Shown here one piece after another: positions 44,617 to 53,224 of a DNA stretch of 64,000 nt; position 1 is the stretch's first letter; every line of letters starts with the position of its first letter. The translations under genes and the position numbers were made by a program. The notes under the pieces were generated by a model, which saw only the letters and a program-made list of their open reading frames with translations, did not search any database and had not been told where the DNA came from. Source of the stretch: Anthostomella pinea (Eukaryota; Ascomycota; Sordariomycetes; Xylariales; Xylariaceae); assembly GCA_963556695.1 (NCBI GenBank), contig CAUWAG010000006.1, positions 3,286,001 through 3,350,000 on the forward strand, given 5' to 3'.

Positions 44617-46201
44617 GGAGCCAGCACTACGCTGGCTGAGGGTTTGGATTGATCGGAAATTCACCCTCAAGCGACATGTTCAAGAACGTGCTGGCAAAAT
44701 CATGCAGCTATCCTGGCATATACGAAACCTAGCCAACACCAACTACGGACCCCCGGCGTCCGGATTACGAAAGGCTGTGATCACCTGCGTCCTTCCCACA
44801 GCGCTATACGGGTCAGAAGTCTATTACGATGGACAGAAGTAGTCGACACACAACCAGTCACAGGCAGGCAAGCCTGAAGTTAGTGCTGGTATAAGATGGC
44901 ATATCAATATCTTGCAGAGATCTATCACGATAGCAGCACGGGCGGCACTGCCATGCTGGCGGACCACACTGAATAACGTCATTTTCAGGGACGCTGGCCT
45001 CCTTACGGCAGAGGTGGCGCTTAATGCAGCGCTATGGCGGTTTGTTTTCAGGCTACGTACTGTAGACAAGAAGTATCTCTTTGTTAAGCGAATCCAACTC
45101 CCAGCGATTATACGGGCCATGGTGCAGGCGGCTTTTAACGCCTTAAAACTAAATTACAGCTAGCAGCTCGCCTGTTATACCCTGTATAGCGGCCCTTATT
45201 AGTGTTACTGCGCTTCATACCTGGCTGCAGGATCGATCTAACCAGAGGTATTGATAAGGAGCAGGCTGTCAAGGACTTCAAGACCTGGTTTGAGGCTCTG
45301 CCACTATATGACGTGGTGGTCTTTTCAGACGGCTTGAAGGAACGGATACACGTCGGATACGGCTATGCAATCTACCAGGGCGGGCGCCTGCTCGCCACTG
45401 GCAAGGGTCATCTAGACCCGTGTTCTATCGTGTTTGATGCAGAAGTGCTCAGAGCCTGGAAGGGACTTCAGCACGTGGTCAAGTCACCCCCAGAGCTCAG
45501 TCAGCGCCGGATCTGGGTATGTGTGGACAACATAGGAGCGATCTGGGGGCTCTGCGGCAATGCCGCGGTGTCCTACCAATGGGCTTACCTGAAGTTCCAT
45601 GCTGAGGCTGAAGTCCGTAATATTAATGTCAAGTGGTGCCCTGGGCACTGCGCTATTGAGGGCAATGAACTGGCAGACAAGCTGGCTAAGGCCGGCTCTA
45701 AGCTCTCTAATACTGACTCTGACTGCACACCAACAGCGTACGGCATCAAAGCAGAGGCGAGACTTAAGCTCGAAGTCTCGCGCGACATATGGTGGACCAA
45801 GGCCCAGACCAAGCTATCGGCCCGCTATAAGTACTAGAACCTGAAGTACAAACTGTGCTATTACGAGGAATTGTAGGTACTCAACAGGCCGTTATTACAC
45901 CGCTTCCTTGCTGTCTGCTCAGGGCACGGCGACTTCCCTTGGTATCATGTCAAGTTCAAACATCAGGACGCCGTCCTTGACTGCTCGTGCAGCCAGAGCA
46001 AAACTCTGACGCACTTCATCCACTGTCGGAAGACTCTGGCACGGTACATAGTCTGGCCAAGGGCCCCGGCATCCCGGCCGGAGCTCGGAGCCAGGCTCGA
46101 AGCCAGGCTCGAGTATCTAGACGAACTCATGACTTCCCCACAGGAGTACATGGACCTACTCGTGGGTACTGACTTCTATGGCAGCATCTGCCCTCCTCAC
46201 T

Positions 46202-46721
46202 GAGGGCATACTCACTCTTTCCTTTTATTATGGCATCTAGGAGCTTTATCTTTCTATCTTTTCTTTTTAATATCTCACAGGGCGCGTAAGAACTATTACG
46301 GTATGCCACGGCATCTACTATAAGCTTTAAGAGCACTAAACCTGGCGATGCGCCCTAAAAACTGAACATTTGGGACCCCAGCCGATACTTCTCCTTACCC
46401 GGAGGAGGGGGGACACGGTGTGATCCGCCGCTTAAGTGTGGTGGTTGTTTACGGAATTGACCTGCTAAATGGGCAGTGTATGTACATAGAAGACCTAGCC
46501 TAGCACGCCTGAGCGGCCTCTTGGAGCCCCTGGTTGACGCCGCTACGTGGCAGTCCCCCCGGCGTTAAATGCTACAACAACAATGGATTTGATGTCCTCG
46601 ACATGCATGATCTTCGCCTGGCTGGTGTTCAGGTAGCATCTCTGTTCTGGTCGGTGTCGTCTTGTGTGTTCCTGACGATGTGAGGTAGTACGTGTATGTA
46701 AATGAAGGAGTTGGTTGGAGG
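46202..46721. other. Intergenic, probable LINE 3' flank
   Basis: 520 bp after the last LINE codon; the first part is T/A-rich and may be the LINE 3' untranslated region. No gene recognised. Confidence 0.4.
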
Positions 46722-47048
46722 TTACGGTTCGGGTTTGCAGTTGGTGCCTTCTATGACGTCCTCTATGAAAGTTGCTCCGTATGTAACAAGCACCTCTCGG
46801 ATGGCATCGGTAGTGCGGATGTTCTTGTAGAGTTTGTTTGTTTGTTTTGTATTCAACGTGGGGGGTAGCTCCATGTTCTTGTAGAGGTACCCAATAAGAG
46901 CTGCTACGTGGCCAATACTTTCCTTGTAGAGCTTGAACCAATCAAGGACGTACATTAACTTCTGTTTGCCCATTTTCATGAGATCGAATATCGCGTACGT
47001 GTCGGCAAGGACGTAAAGCTTGGCGTGCAAGAAACACACCCGTGAAAT
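46722..47048 (-). pseudogene. BTB/POZ-domain gene, C-terminal exon
   Basis: Reads ISRVCFLHAKLYVLADTYAI, FDLMKMGKQKLMYVLD and later RTTDAIREVLVTYGATF. The LHAKLYVLADTYAI block followed by L-K--A--KL is the second half of the BTB domain in the large fungal BTB family, usually followed by the I-E-VLV-Y helix seen here. An acceptor at 47049-47050 (CTGAAG) precedes it, but no upstream exon with the first half of the BTB domain was found within 1 kb, so the gene is probably truncated. A three-exon gene with an unrecognised first exon cannot be excluded. Confidence 0.5.
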
Positions 47049-47885
47049 CTTCAGCGGGTGACTGTTGGGAACGGTCCATGTCCAGCCTCCAATTGTCCAG
47101 CGAATCGAACTTGCCAAACGCCCACTATCTGGCGTACCACCATCACGATTCCTTTCCAGCAAGGCACCAGCGAGGCACTGGCAATCAACCACCGCCCGCA
47201 CCTTCTCCACCCTCAACCTCATCCTCATTGTCGTTGTCACCGGAAGGCGACGGGAAGGTCGCGCAAATCGCCTCTCGGTTCTAAGATCCATCAGTACATG
47301 CTTCGCAGGTGCTTCACTAGGGGGTAGCGGCTACCTACCACGTAGGTTTAGGACTCGCTAAAAGCCTCAAAAGCACGAGCAAGGCGCTCATTGCTTGCAG
47401 CCACAGCCTCATTCGCTCGAGCGTTCTGCTCGAGTGCGAGGAGCCATGGCCAACCATCCGCCTCCCAACAACGTTTTGGGCTCTCCATGCTGATGATAAG
47501 TCTACTTCTCAGCTTATACCTTGTCCCAACTCACTGCTAGTTCTCTCGGTGTCGCATCAAACGATGAAGGGCTCGCTCTCGGATTACCAAGAGTCCCGCG
47601 TTCCATAAAGACGCTTGTCGTGGACTTCGAAGACATACATGAGCTGGTTAGGTCTGACTGCTACGCTGTGGTCATCCGCGACTACCTTAAAGCGTGCGTG
47701 TGTGTGTTTGTGGGTGTTTTTCACTATATGTCCGTTGCCGCAGGTGAAGCTTGCAACAAGTGGTGATCCATTGCGTCGATTTGCTTGCCAACGGTCGTTA
47801 GTGTGCCATGCGAACTCGCCGTATTGGTATAAGTGATGGGGAGGAGGCGTAAAGGGGCAGCTAAGGTGCAGGTGCTAAAACCGGA
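47049..47885. other. Intergenic, no gene seen
   Basis: Between the BTB exon and the DUF3716-like gene. A plus-strand open frame at 47521-47766 has no recognisable domain. Nothing else. Confidence 0.4.
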
Positions 47886-48464
47886 TCAGGACAAGAGAAG
47901 GTAGATGAATGTGCTTGCCCAACCGTTTTCGTAGATAAAAATGGCGGAGCAAACGCTCCACGAGCCGGCGCAGCGGCCAGCACCAACAGAAGGCCACCCA
48001 GGCCCACAACCACACCGCCAGGACGAACCAGGCCACGGCGGTCGACGCCGGAACGCCGAAGAACAAAGCCACCGACAACTCGCCGGGAAAGGCACAGCCC
48101 AAGAGGTACCGGTAATGTAGAATGTGGGTGGTGGTATAAGTGATGGTGCATCCCCGTCGAAAGCCCCACAATAAAACGAGGGTTGTGGAGGGCTTGGACG
48201 TCGGTCAAGGCTCTTCTTCAGATTGCTTGCTGCCTTTTCGCGGGCCTTGCGTTCGTGTTTCCGTGCATGGCGTTGAGAGTTGCTGAATGAGCATGTAGTC
48301 TTAAAGCCTCGGGCCACACAGTTTGAGCACGCTCCGCCAGCCAGCGTGTCCGCCACTATGCACTGGGCGTAGGGGCCTCTCTGGTCTGGAGTGAGCTTTC
48401 CCTCGGCATTGCAGTTTGTACATCGTTGGCCCGGAGGTATGATGTCCGTACTGAACGTGGACAT
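47886..48464 (-). CDS. DUF3716-like cysteine-cluster protein
   Basis: The first 80 residues carry a zinc-type cysteine pattern: RCTNCNAEGKL, GPYAQCIVADTLAGGACSNC, ARGFKTTCSFSNSQ, followed by a basic helix (RHARKHERKAREKAASNLKK). This C-x2-C...C...C-x2-C...C layout is that of DUF3716, a domain expanded in some Pezizomycotina and of unknown function. After residue 85 the frame turns into Trp/Arg/Pro-rich sequence that looks unnatural, while another frame over 47.95-48.15 kb encodes strongly hydrophobic helices (VAWFVLAVWLWAWVAFCWCW). A missed intron or a frameshift may link the cysteine module to that membrane segment. Treat the C-terminus as uncertain. Confidence 0.5.
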   Translation of the reverse strand: MSTFSTDIIPPGQRCTNCNAEGKLTPDQRGPYAQCIVADTLAGGACSNCVARGFKTTCSFSNSQRHARKHERKAREKAASNLKKSLDRRPSPPQPSFYCGAFDGDAPSLIPPPTFYITGTSWAVPFPASCRWLCSSAFRRRPPWPGSSWRCGCGPGWPSVGAGRCAGSWSVCSAIFIYENGWASTFIYLLLS

Positions 48465-48829
48465 GATCTGTGCCAGGTGGAGTTTCTCAGCAGCGGGCTC
48501 TGCAAATTAGGTGATTTGTGGCGTTTTATTTTAATGGACTTAGCATATAGCACGGGGGCTCTGCTTTTTGTTGTCTTTTGGGGTATTTGGGTTTGGCTTC
48601 TCCTTTCCGGACGAAGAGCTTAAATATAAAAAAATAAATCGTAAATCGGGCCGCAAACAAGTGACTAGCGGCCGCTGAGGTGGGAGGTAGGAGGTGACAG
48701 TGTGACAGTCGAGGAGGTAGGAGCCCACTCGGCTTCCGTGTTGGCATCTTGGGAGGGAGCCGACGTGTTGGTAACCACAAGAGCCCGCGAGTTGAGAACC
48801 GGGGAGGAGGTGACGGCGAGGCAGGGGGC

Positions 48830-48842
48830 ATTGTAAGACTGG
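48830..48842 (+). repeat. Target-site duplication of the minus-strand SINE (left)
   Basis: ATTGTAAGACTGG, identical to 49398-49410 on the other side of the element. Confidence 0.9.
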
Positions 48843-49397
48843 TTGATTGATTGATTGTATTTATCGTGGGTGCAGTCCCTCAACAGGGCAAACCACGCCT
48901 CCCAGAGCCATTGCATCGCAAGGTTGTAAAGGTGTCAGTCTAGATATATTCAGATCCACGCATGAGCCTATCCTCGCTGTAGCGGTACCAATCTGGAGTG
49001 TCCAGATAGTTTTAGTCAATATCCAAGCACAATTCTGTCAAAAAAACCTCTTATCTAGTGACAAAACGACCCAGTGGACCTCAGTCCTCTGGTGTACACA
49101 TTGTTCCAGTAGCCGTTCGATATATGTCGCATTGGTGGGTGAAATAGGTATTTATTATTTACTAATGAGGGAAATCATAAGGGGAAAAACTTTACAAGAA
49201 TGGGTGTTATAGAGACAAGTTGTTTGGCTATCAGGCTCTGCGATAATAAGGCCTTTTTATTATCGTGTGCTGGTTGTCAACTCGCACAAGCTGGGTCAGA
49301 AGGGGGCTGTAGCAGGATTCGAACCCACTTGTTCTCGTCGCCCACCGCACAAACGAGACCACAACCAGGCGCATTTGACCATTGCGCCATATGGCCC
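48843..49397 (-). mobile_element. tRNA-derived SINE, copy 1
   Basis: 555 bp. Read on the minus strand it begins GGGCCATATGGCGCAATGGT (acceptor and D-arm, A-box-like TGGCGCAATGG) and has a canonical B box GGTTCGAATCC about 70 bp in. The D-arm and long variable arm resemble a class II tRNA, most like tRNA-Leu. A unique body of about 440 bp follows, ending ...CACCCACGATAAATACAATCAATCAATCAA, i.e. an AATC-repeat tail. Flanked by a perfect 13-bp target duplication. The second copy at 57697-58252 is about 95% identical by eye. No coding capacity. Confidence 0.9.
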
Positions 49398-49410
49398 ATT
49401 GTAAGACTGG
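49398..49410 (+). repeat. Target-site duplication of the minus-strand SINE (right)
   Basis: ATTGTAAGACTGG, identical to 48830-48842. Confidence 0.9.
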
Positions 49411-49745
49411 GAACAGGAGCTGCGGCAACAGGAGCTGCAGGAAGGGATTCAGAACCATCCGAGCGCTCCGGTCTTGAGCCGCGGGTATAGCATGCGAGGG
49501 TAGATTTCCGGACTCCCTTGAATCTATGGTTCGAAGGGCCTTTCAGTGCGACGCAGTGGACCTTCATCTCGGCCAGGATCTCGGAAGATTGGCGGTGCGC
49601 AACGAAGACCTTGGCCAGGCAGATGGCGCCATCTGGGGCGTTCTTGGGTATTTGGTCGACGATAAATTTCTCTAAAAGCAAGTGGTAAAGCTGGAGGGCG
49701 GGTACGTTCCAAGACGCGACTGCAGCATCGGCGTGAAGTCTTAGG

Positions 49746-50027
49746 TTGGTTGGTTGCAGTCTTTTACGTCTGCGAACGGCTGCGAAGCAGCTGCCCGCCT
49801 GCGGGCCTCTCGGGCGATGTGACGTGACAAGCAGTCCAAGGCACCTATCTATCTCGTATGCTAGCTACGTACATATTGTGGTGTTTTGGCTGCTGAAGTC
49901 AATTTATACCTCCATGAGGGCGAGGTTACCAGGGCCTCCAGTCCACTCCTTTTAGGACTATCAGGACAGCGTTTCGTTGTCCCCTACCGCTGTATATGCC
50001 AGCGTGTGGGATGTGGGATGTATGTGT
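49746..50027 (-). mobile_element. 282-bp insertion flanked by 16-bp direct repeats
   Basis: GGCGTGAAGTCTTAGG occurs at 49730-49745 and 50028-50043, immediately on both sides. The insert starts TTGGTTGGTTGCAG on the plus strand, so on the minus strand it ends in a CCAA repeat, the kind of simple tail seen in SINEs. No B box is evident and it does not match the 555-bp SINE. It looks like a second short retroelement family or a 5'-truncated retrocopy moved by LINE machinery. Confidence 0.6.
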
Positions 50028-50043
50028 GGCGTGAAGTCTTAGG

Positions 50044-50782
50044 GTAGGTGGGTGGCCTGTAAGTGCTCGGCGGAGATACCAGCTGGATTGGAGATGGGGA
50101 CGGCGGCGATAAGATCGTACAAGGGGCCGAAGGGTTCACCGGTCTGCTGCATGATCTATTGGAGGTCCGCTGCCAAGTGAACTCGACCTTGACAAGGCGT
50201 GTGTTGGGCGTGCAACTGGACCCTGTATGTGGCGTCCGGTCTGACCGCGCGACTGAAACCAAAGTCGCCACTGGTGCGATTTACCAAGACTGAGTCAAAG
50301 GGTCCCAATGTCAAGGGTAAGGTGCTCTGTTTTCGTTTTCGTCGCCGTTCTGAGAAAAACTCCGGTATGAGATACACGCCCGTGATTGATCGGTGCATAT
50401 TTCCATATAATCGGAACGCATTGACGAACATTTGGAATGGTAGGGAGAGAACCTTTTTACCGGTAGGTAGGGAGTTATGTGAAAGGTTGGCGAAGACGAC
50501 ACAGCCATCTTGCCCTTGCCCTTGCCATGGATAACAGAGTCGGCCGGGCGCATATCGGCATTATAGGCAGGGTTGGAATGGAGGTGTACACATTGAAATC
50601 CTTACTGAAAGGTTATGTTGTGAGAAAGATGGTTGAGTTTGAGGCTGCAGACGGGCTCTGGTTAGATGAGGGAGAGGAATTGCTGACAGTGAAGGCTCGG
50701 GCTCTCAACAAATGAATGGAAACTTTTTGGGAAAGACGAAGATCGGATACGGGACTTCCACAAATCCTTGGCGTACTTATCG
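50044..50782. other. Accessory-island sequence, no gene named
   Basis: Short open frames on both strands. Part of it may be the 5' end of the interrupted gene on the minus strand (a CTTACAG acceptor lies near 50062-50068). Nothing certain. Confidence 0.35.
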
Positions 50783-50992
50783 TCATTTCTCTTGTTGTCG
50801 TTGTCCTGCTCGTCGTCTTGCGCGTCGTTGGCGTCGTTGGCGTCGTTGTAAAGGGAGGCGGCCAATCTGTTGAATCTTGCTAGAGCGGGATACAACAGCC
50901 AGTCCGACAGCTACGATCAGTACAATGACAGCGCCGAGGATAAGACAGCGGACCGTCTTCACGCACGCAAGTAATGCCCCGAGAGTAGACAT
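50783..50992 (-). CDS. Small single-span membrane protein, hypothetical
   Basis: 69 codons from MSTLGALLACVKTVRCLIL. One strong membrane span (CLILGAVIVLIVAVGLAVV) is followed by a very basic tail (RRQRRQRRARRRAGQRQQE) made of a 9-bp-like DNA repeat. By the positive-inside rule the tail would face the cytosol. No family recognised; the frame extends upstream but this Met gives the compact product. Could be a random open frame in repeat-like sequence. Confidence 0.3.
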   Translation of the reverse strand: MSTLGALLACVKTVRCLILGAVIVLIVAVGLAVVSRSSKIQQIGRLPLQRRQRRQRRARRRAGQRQQEK

Positions 50993-53008
50993 GACTGAAC
51001 GTGGTTTCGGTGACTGTATGGTCAAGTAGTGGATGATTGAGAGAGAATTTGTGGCGAAGTCTCTGTGCGAGGATCTGGCATTATATAGGACTTCGTAACT
51101 TATCGGAGGCAGGTGCTTGACGACCAAGGTTTTCTGTGGCTTATGGTGCTGTGTGTAAGGTTTGAAAGTGTTCTGTGTTACAAAGAAGAAGAAGTCTGCA
51201 AGGGATTGACTCCCCCACTTGTAGACTGGGGATCCTAAGAGATGACCAATATCATGCTCAGGCTAGTACGCCACTGAGCACCCATTCTGGAAATGTGGAG
51301 GGAGTTAGATGGATAAGGTTTAGTGACGAAAGCGAAAACGTGAAAGGAAACTGCTTTTCTCTTTTGAAGCTCCGCCTCGCCAGACTCTAGACCTTTTGTG
51401 GTCACGCGGATGTGCGACAGAACCTCCAACTGCAGGTCGCCATGGCTTGCCGAGGTGTGCGCAGTCGGCGTTGGAACGAAGTTGAAAAAAGCTGCGAAAG
51501 CCCCGCGATCAAGTCGGAACCGATGGCGATTTGATTTGCCGCTGGCGTGTTGCATCAGTCGCAGCTTCCTTCAACGTCGAGATCAATCCCAAGCCGAGAC
51601 AGAACCTCCAATGTCTCCGAGGCATTCCTGAAGACATTGTTGTTTGCCGTCAGAGCGACTTTTGGGACGAGGATGTCGAAGGTTACCGCGCGGCGCATGG
51701 CGGTCGCATCGCAGTAGTCTGTTCGAGGGTTGTTAGGCTTGCCGTTAGAGTGCTTTAACATCAGTTTTTGCGTTGCGATGGGAAGCATTTAGTACAGTAC
51801 ACAGTATGGGTGAGGGCTTTAAAGTTCTGTGGTTTATGCGATAAGGTAGTGTTAAAGTATGGTGTCTGCGATGAGGAAAAACCCGGTGTTGCTTGTATTG
51901 TACAAGACGGACAAGACACGTTCATGTTAACATCTGTTACTGAGGCTACCATTCAGAGAGAGTGTAGCTGTCAAAAATAACGGGTATAAGGCGTTGGGAA
52001 CTTGTCTTGATGATGGTGCGTCATCCTAAGGCTGGCCAGCTGGGATCCAGCGTCAAGTCTCGAGTCGCTACGTTGAATGCCATGTGGACAGCAGACGAGC
52101 GAGAGAGGGGTAACCTACGTGCAGTAGCGATGAAGGTACGAGCGCCAGTGCACGACGAGGGCCGAGTGAGTGGCGTCTGCGATGTTGGGTATGGTACTAT
52201 GGTAGATTTCCACTGGGTTTGAAACTTGATACCAATCCTCATTTTCTTGGGTCGAGAATTATCTGGCAAGCTTGTGCGCGACACGGGGGCCGGAGGGACG
52301 ATATAACCCACCTTTTCGCGTGCTAAGATGGGCTTGTAAGGCTTGTCTATCGTCTGCTCGCGGCCTTTGCGCAGTGTACCAAGTCGCTTCACTTCTTCCT
52401 GGGCGTCAGCAACATCGTTCTCAAGCCCCTCCATGGCGTTTCTGAGCTTCGTTGTCTTGGTACCATCGTCAACTTCCAGGGAACGTCGACGAGCTTCGCG
52501 CGACCCCGACAGCGACCATGTTAAAAGTAACAATGCCGGCCAAGTCCTGTCTCTGTGGAATTGTGTGAAAAGTATATGTGCGTTCTAGTTGGTATTGAAT
52601 GCGCAAGTGTGTGTGAGTGTGTGTAGGATGCGTCACAGGTTCGTCATTAGTTCGTGGCGCTTGAAACGTGAAGCTCAGTAGGATACAGCTCGAGTCATCG
52701 AGACCAGGCGTTATCAGCGGAAGGATTGTCGATTTATCCACAACGGTTTCCCAATCGTGCGCGATCGTCGAAGAGTTCATCTGGGTCGAGAGCCGAGCCT
52801 CGGTAAGATGCGTGTGGGTTGAGGTCCTAAGTTGGACTTACCCAATATATGTGCGAACATGGATATCTTCACTTCCTGTGCTGTTGGGTGCTCACTGATC
52901 TTGGCGGCTCGGAATGTCGGCCGAGGTGTGATAGTTAAGGACTGAGGCTTGCAACCTCACGCATAATAGACACGGTAATCAGCTTCTCTTGGAATTTTGT
53001 GGTAGAAG
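50993..53008. other. Accessory-island sequence, mostly unassigned
   Basis: Apart from the coiled-coil frame listed separately, only short frames without known motifs. A minus-strand stretch at 51555-51788 (ALTANNNVFRNASETLEVLS) looks protein-like but cannot be placed. Confidence 0.35.
52021..52533 (-). CDS. Coiled-coil hypothetical ORF
   Basis: 170 codons. The segment KLRNAMEGLENDVADAQEEV plus KRLGTLRKGREQTID has heptad spacing of a coiled coil and natural charge balance; the rest is low in pattern. No start context or splice evidence decides the true ends. Possibly an exon remnant of a decayed accessory gene. Confidence 0.25.
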   Translation of the reverse strand: MLLLTWSLSGSREARRRSLEVDDGTKTTKLRNAMEGLENDVADAQEEVKRLGTLRKGREQTIDKPYKPILAREKVGYIVPPAPVSRTSLPDNSRPKKMRIGIKFQTQWKSTIVPYPTSQTPLTRPSSCTGARTFIATARRLPLSRSSAVHMAFNVATRDLTLDPSWPALG

Positions 53009-53040
53009 AATCTCTGGCTGTGGTAATCTCTGGCTGTGGT
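53009..53040 (+). repeat. 16-bp tandem duplication
   Basis: Two perfect head-to-tail copies of AATCTCTGGCTGTGGT, about 40 bp left of the hAT element. Confidence 0.9.
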
Positions 53041-53224
53041 ATGATGTAAAGACCACATGCTTGATTTCTTTCGTCACCTTGTGGCAGGGCCCAAATCAAT
53101 TACATTACATCCACGAAGCCACGGATTCGCGTGGATGTAAGGATTTACACCAAATCCACGAAATAGTGGTGCCGTAATATTTGTCCCTTTGCCCGAAAGG
53201 GTGTAATAGCCTCTCGTTCAACTG

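Larger units (their letters stand above)
44105..46201 (+). mobile_element. Gutted Tad-like non-LTR retrotransposon (LINE)
   Basis: Remnants in order: a possible ORF1 start at 44105 (MSTIIIPERQDSS, then Lys-rich KKGKKKQRHKAQ); LTR-like copies C and D at 44296-44616; the C-terminal part of reverse transcriptase (RVWIDRKFTLKRHVQERAGK, GPPASGLRKAVITCVLP); an RNase H domain at 45202-45837 (VVFSDGL, FDAEVLRAWKG, VCVDNIGAIW, CPGHCAIEGNELAD); and a Cys/His-rich tail (CSCSQSKTLTHFIHC) ending at 46201. Most of ORF1 and of the reverse transcriptase are absent, and several stops interrupt what remains. Domain order fits Tad1-clade LINEs of filamentous fungi. It is an internally deleted, inactive copy. 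Confidence 0.85.
48526..49755 (-). pseudogene. Accessory gene split by SINE insertion (possible BTB-like)
   Basis: The upstream half (49755-49411) reads LRLHADAAVASWNVPALQLY, KFIVDQIPKNAPDGAICLAK, VFVAHRQSSEILAEMKVHC. Its first block resembles the H-A-VY-LADKY-VPAL part of fungal BTB proteins, though weakly. The 555-bp SINE at 48843-49397 then interrupts it, and the 13-bp target duplication lets one read the original junction: ...PAAPVAAAPVPSLTM before and PPASPSPPPRFSTRG after in the same frame. The 282-bp insertion at 49746-50027 lies at its 5' end. Two insertions in one small gene make it almost certainly inactive. Confidence 0.4.

Noticed and set aside
49277..49400. Apparent protein MAQWSNAPG...NKWVRILL seen in two places
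   Set aside because: It is a translation of the tRNA-like head of the SINE, shared by both copies; not a protein.
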